A stretch of DNA of 28,081 nucleotides from JBFXDI01 sp050181295 (GTDB taxonomy: Bacteria > Pseudomonadota > Alphaproteobacteria > Rhizobiales > Aestuariivirgaceae), in assembly GCA_050181295.1 (NCBI GenBank), contig JBFXDI010000047.1, positions 1 through 28,081 on the forward strand, read 5' to 3'. Position 1 is the first letter of the stretch, and every line of letters starts with the position of its first letter. Both the position numbers and the translations under genes were made by a program. The notes beneath the pieces were generated by a model. It had not been told where the DNA came from and did no database searches. It saw nothing but the letters and a program-made list of their open reading frames with translations. Positions 8,346 through 15,483 of the stretch are shown here, one piece after another.

Positions 8346-10047
8346 GTTCGGCCTTTCCGCCGGGATGCGTGACCGCGCCGTTGCGGGCCGGCCCTACGCC
8401 CTGGGCATATTTCCACAGCGCGCCCGAGCTCGAATCGGTCTCGCGCGGCTTCCATTTTTTGGCGCGAGCCTTGAGCTCGGCCTCCGACAGCTCGACGGAC
8501 AGAGTTCCCTCGACCGCGTCGATGCTGATGATGTCGCCGTCCTTCAAAAGTCCGATGGGACCGCCCACCGCCGCTTCCGGGCCCACATGGCCGATGCAGA
8601 AGCCGCGCGTCGCGCCCGAGAAACGTCCGTCGGTGATGAGCGCCAGCTTGTCGCCCATGCCCTGCCCATAGAGCGCCGCCGTCGTCGCCAGCATCTCGCG
8701 CATGCCAGGCCCACCCCTGGGGCCCTCGTAGCGGATGACCAGCACCTCGCCTTCCTTGTACTTGCGCTTCTGGACGGCCGCGAAGCACTCCTCCTCGGAA
8801 TCGAAACATCGCGCCGGGCCCGAGAACTTGAGGTTCGTCATGCCGGCGACCTTCACGATGGCGCCGTCGGGCGCGAGATTGCCCCTGAGCCCCACCACGC
8901 CGCCGGTCTTGGTGATCGGCTTGTCGGCCGGCCGCACCACGTCCTGATCCGGATTCCATTCCACCTTGGCGAGGTTCTCCGCCATGGTGCGCCCGGTGAC
9001 GGTCATGCAGTCGCCGTGCAGGAAGCCGTTGTCGAGAAGCGTCTTCATGAGGATCGGGATGCCGCCCGCCTCGAACATGTCCTTGGCGACGTAGCGGCCG
9101 CCGGGCTTGAGGTCGGCGATATAGGGCGTGCGCTTGAAGATCTCCGCGACGTCGAAGAGGTCGAACTCGATGCCGCATTCATGCGCGATGGCCGGCAGGT
9201 GCAGGCCCGCATTGGTGGAGCCGCCGGAAGCGGCCACCACGGTCGCGGCATTCTCCAGCGCCTTGCGGGTGACGATGTCGCGCGGGCGGATATTGAGGGT
9301 GATGAGCTCCATGATCTTCTCGCCCGCCGCCATGCAGAACCGGTCGCGGATCTCGTATGGCGCCGGCGCGCCGGCCGAATAGGGCAGCGCGAGCCCGATG
9401 GCCTCCGATACGGTCGCCATGGTGTTGGCGGTGAACTGGGCGCCGCAGGCGCCGGCCGAGGGGCAGGCAACCTGCTCGAGTTCTTCCAGATCCTCGTCCG
9501 ACATCTTCCCGACCGAGTGCTGGCCCACCGCCTCGAACAGGTCCTGGACGGTCACCTGCCGGCCGCGGAAGTTTCCGGGAAGGATCGAGCCGCCATAGAT
9601 GAAGATCGAAGGAACATTGAGACGGCACATGGCCATCATCATGCCGGGAAGCGACTTGTCGCAGCCCGCAAGGCCGACCAGCGCGTCGTAGCTATGGCCG
9701 CGAATGGTGAGTTCGACCGAATCGGCGATCACCTCGCGGGAGGCCAGCGACGACTTCATGCCCTGGTGGCCCATGGCGAGGCCGTCGGTGACCGTGATGG
9801 TGCAGAACTCGCGCGGCGTCCCGTCGGCGGAAGCCACACCCTTCTTCACCGCCTGCGCCTGCCGCTGCAACGCGATGTTGCACGGCGCGGCCTCGTTCCA
9901 GCAGGTCGCCACGCCGACGAACGGCTGGTGGATCTGCCGGGTCGTGAGGCCCATGGCATAATAATACGAGCGGTGAGGCGCGCGGCTCGGCCCCTCCGTC
10001 ACATGCCTGCTGGGCAGTTTCTGCTTGAGATCTGTCTTGGCATCCAT
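8323..10047 (-). CDS. ilvD: Dihydroxy-acid dehydratase
   Basis: Fe-S enzyme that dehydrates 2,3-dihydroxy-isovalerate and -methylvalerate in valine, isoleucine and pantothenate synthesis. The 574-residue product has cluster-ligand cysteines C56 in WNEAAPCN, C129 in LAGCDKSLPGM and C201 in CPSAGACGAQFTANTM, plus ITDGRFSGATRGFCIGHVGPE (shown in part) near the C-terminus. The spacing agrees with the [2Fe-2S] IlvD class. An ORF open further upstream adds a non-conserved N-terminus. The ATG at 10047 begins MDAKTDLKQKLPSRHVTEG and has GGGAAG nine bases upstream, so it is chosen. Its 3' end overlaps the start of the ExoR-like gene. Confidence 0.96.
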   Translation of the reverse strand: MDAKTDLKQKLPSRHVTEGPSRAPHRSYYYAMGLTTRQIHQPFVGVATCWNEAAPCNIALQRQAQAVKKGVASADGTPREFCTITVTDGLAMGHQGMKSSLASREVIADSVELTIRGHSYDALVGLAGCDKSLPGMMMAMCRLNVPSIFIYGGSILPGNFRGRQVTVQDLFEAVGQHSVGKMSDEDLEELEQVACPSAGACGAQFTANTMATVSEAIGLALPYSAGAPAPYEIRDRFCMAAGEKIMELITLNIRPRDIVTRKALENAATVVAASGGSTNAGLHLPAIAHECGIEFDLFDVAEIFKRTPYIADLKPGGRYVAKDMFEAGGIPILMKTLLDNGFLHGDCMTVTGRTMAENLAKVEWNPDQDVVRPADKPITKTGGVVGLRGNLAPDGAIVKVAGMTNLKFSGPARCFDSEEECFAAVQKRKYKEGEVLVIRYEGPRGGPGMREMLATTAALYGQGMGDKLALITDGRFSGATRGFCIGHVGPEAAVGGPIGLLKDGDIISIDAVEGTLSVELSEAELKARAKKWKPRETDSSSGALWKYAQGVGPARNGAVTHPGGKAERVCYADI

Positions 10048-10126
10048 CGAAGCACGCTTCCCTTGCGTCGCCGGAACTGCGCGCGGGGCTTCTATGAGCG
10101 GCACGGGATGCCGTTCACGAGAACAC

Positions 10127-10194
10127 CTACACACACTCCCCTTCAAGAGGGTGAAGCATTACCGGCACCTTTTATGGATCAGGTACTTGGGCAT
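10127..10194 (-). other. Two tiny overlapping ORFs in the ilvD leader (candidate uORFs)
   Basis: On the minus strand an 11-codon ORF (ATG at 10194, peptide MPKYLIHKRCR) ends in a TAA whose last base is the first base of the next ATG (TAATG at 10161-10157). The second ORF is ten codons (MLHPLEGECV, stop at 10127-10129) and has AAAGG eight bases before its ATG. A weak hairpin around 10133-10153 lies inside the second ORF. ilvD starts 79 bases further on. These could be leader peptides or chance. Confidence 0.2.
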
Positions 10195-10318
10195 GCCTTG
10201 CAGTCGTCTTCGCGACAGGAAAAACGCTATGCAGCTTTTGGGGCAGATTGAAGGTTGATTGTGGCAGGTCCGCCCTAATGATGCAGAAAAGCCTCCCTTG
10301 TGACATTTCCGCCACGAG

Positions 10319-10332
10319 AGGCGTTAACGCCT
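10319..10332. promoter_or_regulatory. Perfect 14-bp palindrome between the MFS gene and the ilvD leader
   Basis: AGGCGTTAACGCCT reads identically on both strands and lies immediately after the MFS gene stop codon. It has no loop and no T tract, so it looks more like a dimeric-protein binding site than a terminator. It is about 270 bases upstream of the ilvD start, so control of ilvD is possible but unproven. Confidence 0.35.
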
Positions 10333-11559
10333 TTAAGGGGTTGCCGGACTATTGGCCGCGCGCGACCGGGCGAGGAAGGAAAAGACCAGGAACGCGACGC
10401 TCGCGAGCAGGATGGCGGGGAGCGCCGTCCAGTTCACCGCTTCCCAGCCGAAGGTGCTCAGGATCTTGCCGGAGACGAGCGAGGCGGTCGCGACGGCCGC
10501 GAAGATGGTGAAGTCGTTCAGGGCCTGGACCTTGTTCTTTTCGGCCGGAAGGTAGGATTCCGTCACGATCGCCGTGCCGCCGATATAGCCGAAGTTCCAG
10601 CCCAGCCCCAGCAGCACGAGGCCCACGGAGAAATGGGCGAAGCTCAGACCGGCCAGGCCCGAGATGGCGGCCAGAACGAGAAGCGCCATGCCGATCAGCA
10701 CGATCCGGTCGACGCCGAACCGGGCGATGAGATGGCCCGTGAAGAAGCTCGGGGCGAACATGGCGAGCGCATGCCATTGGATGACCCACGCCGAGCTTTC
10801 CACCGAGAACCCACAATCGACCATGGCTATGGGGGTCGCCGTCATCACGAAGTTCATGACGCCATAGGCCGTCATGCCCGCAAGCATGGCGGCGATGAGC
10901 CGGGGCTGCCGCAGGATCTTGGAAAGGGGCCGGGAGGGTCCCTCGGCGTCCGCCTTGAGCGTCGGTGGATTGTCGAGCAGCGCAAGCACGCCGATCGAAA
11001 CAAGGGCCGTGAGCGCCGAGAAGAGGTAGGTGCCGATGAAGAGCGCCGGCCCGAACAGGTCCTTGGTGAAGGCGATGATCGCCGGTACGAAGAGCGCACC
11101 TGCTATGCCGCCTGCCAGAACCCAGGAGATGGCTTTCGGCCGGAAGGCGGGGCTTGCGAGATCGGCTGCAGCGAACCGGAAGTACTGGCTGAAGGCCTGG
11201 TACACGCCCTGGAGGAGCGAGGCGGCCGCGAAAAGCCAGAAATGCCCGATGTGTATCGCAAGCGCGCATACGACGGCGCCGATCGCGCCTGCGGAAGCGC
11301 CGAGGATGAAGCCCGCGCGCCGCCCGACCCGCCGCATGAGCAACGAGGCCGGGATGGTCGTGAGGGCCGTGCCGATGACGAACATGGTGATGGGCAGCGT
11401 GGCGAGGCCCCTGTCCGCCGCCAGCGTCGTTCCCACGAGCCCGCCCGTCGCGATCAGCACGACCGTCGAGCACCCGTAGAGCGCCTGCGCCACGGAGAGA
11501 ATGAGCGCATTGCGCCCCGCCCGCTGGTCGTCGAACCTGATGTCTGCTGACGCCGCCAT
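10333..11559 (-). CDS. Major facilitator superfamily transporter
   Basis: A 408-residue polytopic inner-membrane protein with about twelve hydrophobic segments in two halves and a central hydrophilic loop near residues 198-220 (LDNPPTLKADAEGPSRPLS). MFS motif A-like sequence RRVGRRAGFILG follows the second or third helix. A related basic loop GHLIARFGVDRIVLIG occurs in the second half. FRFAAADLASPAFRPKAISW after helix 4 resembles MFS permeases of unassigned substrate common in proteobacteria. The substrate cannot be read from the sequence. The ATG at 11559 begins MAASADIRFDDQRAGRNALIL. It is transcribed away from the guanidinium exporter gene, but nothing shows functional linkage. Confidence 0.88.
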   Translation of the reverse strand: MAASADIRFDDQRAGRNALILSVAQALYGCSTVVLIATGGLVGTTLAADRGLATLPITMFVIGTALTTIPASLLMRRVGRRAGFILGASAGAIGAVVCALAIHIGHFWLFAAASLLQGVYQAFSQYFRFAAADLASPAFRPKAISWVLAGGIAGALFVPAIIAFTKDLFGPALFIGTYLFSALTALVSIGVLALLDNPPTLKADAEGPSRPLSKILRQPRLIAAMLAGMTAYGVMNFVMTATPIAMVDCGFSVESSAWVIQWHALAMFAPSFFTGHLIARFGVDRIVLIGMALLVLAAISGLAGLSFAHFSVGLVLLGLGWNFGYIGGTAIVTESYLPAEKNKVQALNDFTIFAAVATASLVSGKILSTFGWEAVNWTALPAILLASVAFLVFSFLARSRAANSPATP

Positions 11560-11655
11560 GCGGCGACCTATAGCCTATGCCGCGTGGCCGCGCAGGCGCA
11601 TCTTCCCTTGATACGGACATTGGCCGGACATGGCGGCCTTGCTTTGGCCGCATGC

Positions 11656-11684
11656 TTGTCCTGGACGGCGATCATGCCTATCTG
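11656..11684 (+). promoter_or_regulatory. Candidate promoter for the guanidine-II riboswitch/gdx transcript
   Basis: TTGTCC (11656-11661), a 17-base spacer and TATCTG (11679-11684) make a plausible housekeeping promoter. The expected start, six to seven bases after the -10 box, falls at about 11690-11691, which is the first base of the first riboswitch hairpin. The box matches are moderate, but the placement supports the call. Confidence 0.42.
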
Positions 11685-11690
11685 AGCCTT

Positions 11691-11740
11691 GCCGGGGACG
11701 GCCCCGGCATCTTCATGACATCGGTGGGGACGGCCCTGCC
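11691..11740 (+). ncRNA. Guanidine-II (mini-ykkC) riboswitch
   Basis: Two 7-bp stem-loops with identical ACGG tetraloops follow one another. Hairpin 1 is GCCGGGG-ACGG-CCCCGGC (11691-11708, fully Watson-Crick). Hairpin 2 is GGTGGGG-ACGG-CCCTGCC (11723-11740, with two G-U pairs). They are separated by 14 bases. Paired hairpins with ACGR loops define the mini-ykkC RNA, now called guanidine-II, in which guanidinium binds the CG of each loop and the loops dock. The ribosome site GGAAAGG (11748-11754) lies seven bases after hairpin 2 and the SMR start codon at 11762, so translational control is expected. The downstream gene is the usual guanidine-II target. Confidence 0.9.
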
Positions 11741-11761
11741 ACGAACCGGAAAGGTATCGTG

Positions 11762-12076
11762 ATGGGCTGGTTCTATCTCCTGGTCGCGGGCGCGCTGGAA
11801 ATCGGCTGGGCCTATGGCCTCAAGCTCTCCTCCAAGGGCTTTCAGCCGCTGGTCTGGACGGCGACGGGCGCCGGCATGGCGCTGAGCTTCGTGTTCCTGG
11901 GGCTGGCGCTCCGCACCCTGCCGCTGGGCACGGCCTATGCGGCCTGGACCGGCATCGGCTCGGTCGGAACCGTCATCCTGGGCATCGTGCTGTTCGCGGA
12001 GCCGGCGAGCGCCCTGCGGCTCGGCTGCGTCGCCCTCATCGTCTCAGGAATCGTCGGCCTCAAGCTGACGGCGTGA
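11762..12076 (+). CDS. gdx: Guanidinium exporter, small multidrug resistance family (SugE/Gdx)
   Basis: A 104-residue inner-membrane protein with four hydrophobic helices, the standard size of an SMR dual-topology dimer. Glu13 in VAGALEIGWAYGLK is the essential proton/substrate carboxylate. LRTLPLGTAYAAWTGIG and VSGIVGLKLTA match the SugE/Gdx subgroup more closely than EmrE. Gdx proteins exchange guanidinium for protons. The guanidine-II riboswitch directly upstream strongly supports this substrate. An ORF in the same frame opens at 11630 but runs through the riboswitch. The ATG at 11762, seven bases after GGAAAGG, is the start. The older symbol sugE is also in use. Confidence 0.95.
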   Translation: MGWFYLLVAGALEIGWAYGLKLSSKGFQPLVWTATGAGMALSFVFLGLALRTLPLGTAYAAWTGIGSVGTVILGIVLFAEPASALRLGCVALIVSGIVGLKLTA

Positions 12077-12087
12077 CCGACGCCGTC
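12067..12087 (+). terminator. Possible hairpin terminator after gdx
   Basis: GACGGCGT (12067-12074) pairs perfectly with ACGCCGTC (12080-12087) around a five-base loop and covers the gdx stop codon. The downstream sequence is pyrimidine-rich but lacks a true T run, so termination is only possible. Confidence 0.35.
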
Positions 12088-12156
12088 GCGCTTCCGGGCC
12101 TTCCTTGACGTTGCGGAGGATCGGGCACAGTCTGAAGCCCCCGAAAGGAGCCGGCA

Positions 12157-13917
12157 ATGCAAGGCCTTAGCGTCCAGCGCAGGCTGATGGCCATCATGGC
12201 GATGGACATGGTCGGCTACAGCCGGCTCATGGAACTGGACGAGACCGGCACGCTCGCGCGACTCAAGACCCATCGGCTGGAACTCATTGATCCCGCCATC
12301 GCCAAGAGCAACGGACGCATCGTCAAGACGACCGGCGACGGCTTGCTGGTGGAGTTCTCGAGCGTGGTCGACGCGGTGAGCTGCGGTGTCGAAATTCAGG
12401 AGCGCATGGCCCGCCGGAACGCCGATATGTCGGCGGACCGGCAGGTCCTTTTTCGAATGGGCATCAACCTCGGCGACGTGATCGTGGAGGAGGACGACGT
12501 CTTCGGGGACGGCGTCAACATCGCGGCTCGCCTCCAGCAGCTCGCTCCGCCGGGCGGCATCTGGGTCTCGCGCGGGGTGTGCGATCAGCTCGGCGGCAAG
12601 ATCGATTTCCGGTTCGAGTCCCTGGGCTCCCAGAAGCTGAAGAACATCGAGCGGCCGATTGAGGTTTTCAGTCTCGCCCTCACCGAGCATGCTGCGGCTC
12701 CGCCTCCTCGCCCGGCTGCCGTCGCCGCACCGGCGACGGGCGAGCAGCCCACGATCGCTGTCCTGCCCTTCGCGAACATGAGCGGCGAGGCCGAGCAGGA
12801 ATTCTTCGCCGACGGGCTGACCGAGGACGTCATCACGGATCTCTGCCGCTTCCGAGATCTCTTCGTCATCTCGAGGAACTCGACCTTCGTCTACAAGGGA
12901 CGGGCCGTGAGCATCCACGCGGTCGCGAAGGAGCTCGGCGTCCAGTTCGTCGTCGAGGGCAGCGTCCGCAAGGCGGGAAACCGGGTGCGCATCACGGTTC
13001 AGCTCATCGACGCCCTGACCGACACGCACATCTGGGCGGAGCGCTACGACCGCGAGATCGAGGACATCTTTGCCATCCAGGATGAGGTGACGTCGGCCAT
13101 CGTCTCGGTCCTGCCTGGCCGCCTTGAGGCCGTCGCGAACGAGCGCGTCACCCGCAAGCCCACCGAGAACATGGCCGCCTACGAGCTGACCCTCGCGGCA
13201 AAGGTCCTGCACCACCGCTCGCTGCGCGAGGAGAACGCCCGCGCGCAGGATCTAATCACCCGCGCCGTGGCGCTCGATCCGGGCTATGCGCATGCACGGG
13301 CCTGGCGCGCCTGCATCCTGGGGCAGGCATGGATCTATGGCTGGTGTCCCGACCGCGCGGTCCTCGAAGCGGCTATCGTCGAAGAGTTGGAGGCGGCGCT
13401 TGCGCTGGAAGACCGCGACGCCGACGTTCACCGCATCCTGGCTGCGGTCAACATCACCTATGGCAGGCACGAGCAGGCGACCTACCATCAGGGTCGGGCG
13501 CTGAGCCTCAATCCGAACTACGACCTCGTGGTGGTGCAGCAGGGCGAGCTTCTCACCTGGCTCGGTCGCCCGGACGAGGGGATCCCCTGGATCCTGAAAG
13601 CCATGCGGCTCAATCCCTATCATCCGGAGCGGTACTGGAGCCACCTCGGGCGAGCCTATTTCGTCGCGAGGCGCTACCGCGAAGCGGTGGAGGCGTTCAG
13701 CAAGATCAGGCGGCCGGACCAGTACCATCTGGCTTTCCTCGCCGCGGCCCACGCTCACTCGGGCGATGCCTCGGCGGCGGCGGGCTGCGCGGCGAGAGCG
13801 CTCGATCACGATCCCGCCTTCCGTATCGGCGCCTATCTCGAAACCCTGCACTACGCCCGCGAGGAGGATCTCGCCCACCATCGCGAAGGCCTGCTGAAGG
13901 CGGGGCTTCCCGAGTAG
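12157..13917 (+). CDS. Class III adenylate/guanylate cyclase with TolB-like and TPR regions
   Basis: This 586-residue protein combines a class III nucleotidyl cyclase domain (about 1-175), a Pro/Ala linker (180-196), a TolB-like/CadC-type domain (about 197-320; TIAVLPFANMSG, FFADGLTEDVITDL, VEGSVRKAGNRVRITVQL) and a C-terminal TPR-like helical region (330-586; LSLNPNYDLVVVQQGELLTW, RLNPYHPERYWSHLGRAYF). Catalytic residues appear complete: metal ligands D17 and D61, adenine-selecting K57 and D114, and transition-state N121 and R125 in VNIAARL. The K/D pair points to ATP and cAMP. No transmembrane segment is evident, so it is probably cytoplasmic. Its start has GGAG seven bases upstream. The family is expanded in Hyphomicrobiales. 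The signal sensed is unknown. Confidence 0.9.
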   Translation: MQGLSVQRRLMAIMAMDMVGYSRLMELDETGTLARLKTHRLELIDPAIAKSNGRIVKTTGDGLLVEFSSVVDAVSCGVEIQERMARRNADMSADRQVLFRMGINLGDVIVEEDDVFGDGVNIAARLQQLAPPGGIWVSRGVCDQLGGKIDFRFESLGSQKLKNIERPIEVFSLALTEHAAAPPPRPAAVAAPATGEQPTIAVLPFANMSGEAEQEFFADGLTEDVITDLCRFRDLFVISRNSTFVYKGRAVSIHAVAKELGVQFVVEGSVRKAGNRVRITVQLIDALTDTHIWAERYDREIEDIFAIQDEVTSAIVSVLPGRLEAVANERVTRKPTENMAAYELTLAAKVLHHRSLREENARAQDLITRAVALDPGYAHARAWRACILGQAWIYGWCPDRAVLEAAIVEELEAALALEDRDADVHRILAAVNITYGRHEQATYHQGRALSLNPNYDLVVVQQGELLTWLGRPDEGIPWILKAMRLNPYHPERYWSHLGRAYFVARRYREAVEAFSKIRRPDQYHLAFLAAAHAHSGDASAAAGCAARALDHDPAFRIGAYLETLHYAREEDLAHHREGLLKAGLPE

Positions 13918-13923
13918 CAGCGA

Positions 13924-14403
13924 TCAGGCGATGCGGCCGCGCTTGCGGGCGAGCGCGTCGAGGGCAGCGTTGACGAAACCCCCTTCCCTGCCCTCCTCGA
14001 AGAAGGCGCGCGTCACGTTCACATATTCGCTGATGGTGGCCGCGGCCGGCACGTCCTCGCGGAACATGATCTCGTAAGCGCCGGCGCGCAGGATGGCGCG
14101 CAGCGTCGAGTCGAGCCGGGCGAGCGTCCAGCCTTCCGCAAGGCAGTCGTCGACCGTCTGGTCGATGAGCCGCTGGTCGGCGAGCACGCCCGAGACGATG
14201 TCGCGCAGGAAGCCGATGTCGGCCTCCCCGCATTCGCCGTTGTCGAAACCCTCGCCGAGCCGTGTCGAGCCGTATTCCGCGAGCACGTCCTCGATCGGCG
14301 TGCCCGCGATATCCATCGAATAGAGCGCCTGCACGGCGCCGAGGCGCGCCGCCGAGCGCGCGACTTCGCGGGGCGCCCGGTGGCGCTGCTGCTTAACGGC
14401 CAT
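13924..14403 (-). CDS. nusB: Transcription antitermination factor NusB
   Basis: Helical RNA-binding protein of 159 residues that acts with NusE (S10) on boxA during rRNA antitermination. Recognisable segments are REVARSAARLGAVQALYSMDIAG (shown in part; residues about 10-32), DQTVDDCLAEGWTLARLDSTLRAILRAGAYE and the C-terminal EYVNVTRAFFEEGREGGFVNAALD, all characteristic of NusB. The ATG at 14403 lies two bases after the ribH stop, so it is the last gene of the rib operon, a common arrangement in bacteria. It converges with the cyclase gene, leaving only six bases between stops and no visible terminator. Confidence 0.96.
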   Translation of the reverse strand: MAVKQQRHRAPREVARSAARLGAVQALYSMDIAGTPIEDVLAEYGSTRLGEGFDNGECGEADIGFLRDIVSGVLADQRLIDQTVDDCLAEGWTLARLDSTLRAILRAGAYEIMFREDVPAAATISEYVNVTRAFFEEGREGGFVNAALDALARKRGRIA

Positions 14404-14405
14404 GG

Positions 14406-14870
14406 TCAGGCGTCGGCATATTTGCGCTTGAGGCGGATGAGGGAGAGCGTCGCTTCAGCCGCGCCGCCGCCCTTGTTCATCTCCGAGCGTCTCGCCCGCG
14501 TCCAGGCCTGCTCCTCGTTCTCGACCGTGAGGATGCCGTTGCCTATGGCGAGGCCGTCGAGCGTCAGCTCCATGAGGCCGCGGGCGGATTCGCCGGACAC
14601 GAGGTCGTAGTGGCTGGTCTCGCCCCGGATCACGACGCCGAGCGCGACATAGCCGTCGAACCGACCGGATTCTTCGGCGATGGCGATGGCGCCCGGCACC
14701 TCGAGCGATCCCGGCACGAGAACGGTCTCGTGCGTCGCGCCGGCGGCTTCCAGCGCCTCGCGCGCGCCGGCGCCGAGCTCGTCCAGGAGCCCGTCATAGA
14801 AGCGCGCCTCCACGATGAGGACATGCGCCTCGACCGGCCCGCCGCCATGCTTTCTTGCGTCCTGCTTCAC
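14406..14870 (-). CDS. ribH: 6,7-dimethyl-8-ribityllumazine synthase
   Basis: Penultimate riboflavin enzyme, condensing 5-amino-6-ribitylaminouracil with 3,4-dihydroxy-2-butanone 4-phosphate and forming pentamers or icosahedral shells. The 154-residue product shows LIVEARFYDGLLDEL, VPGSLEVPGAIAIA and GVVIRGETSHYDLV with catalytic H87, then NGILTVENEEQAWTRA. The start is a GTG at 14870 whose GTGA overlaps the ribE stop TGA by four bases, a sign of coupled translation. The next ATG is far inside the conserved sequence. nusB begins two bases after its stop. Confidence 0.96.
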   Translation of the reverse strand: MKQDARKHGGGPVEAHVLIVEARFYDGLLDELGAGAREALEAAGATHETVLVPGSLEVPGAIAIAEESGRFDGYVALGVVIRGETSHYDLVSGESARGLMELTLDGLAIGNGILTVENEEQAWTRARRSEMNKGGGAAEATLSLIRLKRKYADA

Positions 14871-15481
14871 TGCCCTGACCGGGTCGTTTCCACGAGACGG
14901 GCCACATAGCGCGCAAGTGTGTCGATTTCAATGTTGACCTGGTCGCCAGACTTTGCCGCGCCCCATGTTGTCACGGCCATGGTGTGGGGGATGAGGTTGA
15001 CGCCGAACTCCCGGCCCTCGACCTCGTTCACCGTGAGCGAGGTGCCGGCAAGCGCCACGGACCCCTTCGGCGCGATGAAGGCGCTGAGCGCCTCCGGCGT
15101 CCGGAAGCGGAAACGCTTCGAGTCGCCTTCCGGCTCTATGGACACGATCTCGGCAACGCCGTCCACGTGGCCGCTCATCATGTGCCCGCCGAGTTCGTCG
15201 CCGACCTTCAGCGCCCGCTCGAGATTGATGCGCGTTCCAGGCTTCCAGCTTCCGAGCGTCGTCTTCGACAGCGTCTCGGCGGAAGCATCCGCAGCGAAGG
15301 CGCCGCGTCCATCCGGCAGCGTCAGCGTTTCGACCACCGTCAGGCAGCAGCCCGAGCAGGCGATGGAGGCGCCGACGGCGATGCCGGCCGGGTCGTAGGC
15401 GGTCGCGATGACGATGCGCGTGTCGCCCCGCTTCTCGAGACGCACCACTTCGCCGATGTCGGTTACAATTCCCGTGAACAT
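14867..15481 (-). CDS. ribE: Riboflavin synthase, alpha subunit type
   Basis: Final enzyme of riboflavin formation, dismutating two lumazine molecules. The 204-residue protein consists of the two related barrel repeats of the family: MFTGIVTDIGEVVRL with GASIACSGCCLTVV (residues 1-95), and MSGHVDGVAEIVSI with GTSLTVNEVEGREFGVNLIPHT from residue 102. The MFTGI start at 15481 is the universal one. It starts two bases after the ribD stop and overlaps ribH by four bases. The gene is named ribC or ribE in different species. The symbol here follows E. coli-style usage. Confidence 0.96.
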   Translation of the reverse strand: MFTGIVTDIGEVVRLEKRGDTRIVIATAYDPAGIAVGASIACSGCCLTVVETLTLPDGRGAFAADASAETLSKTTLGSWKPGTRINLERALKVGDELGGHMMSGHVDGVAEIVSIEPEGDSKRFRFRTPEALSAFIAPKGSVALAGTSLTVNEVEGREFGVNLIPHTMAVTTWGAAKSGDQVNIEIDTLARYVARLVETTRSGQ

Positions 15482-15483
15482 TC

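Noticed and set aside
8320..10251. Plus-strand open frame of 643 codons
   Set aside because: Antisense shadow of ilvD, whose minus-strand product has all family motifs.
11630..11761. 44-codon in-frame extension of the SMR gene
   Set aside because: It runs through the promoter and riboswitch, and SMR proteins begin at the MGWFYLL-type helix.
11935..13215. Minus-strand open frame of 426 codons
   Set aside because: Antisense to the cyclase gene, which has a strong ribosome site and complete catalytic residues.
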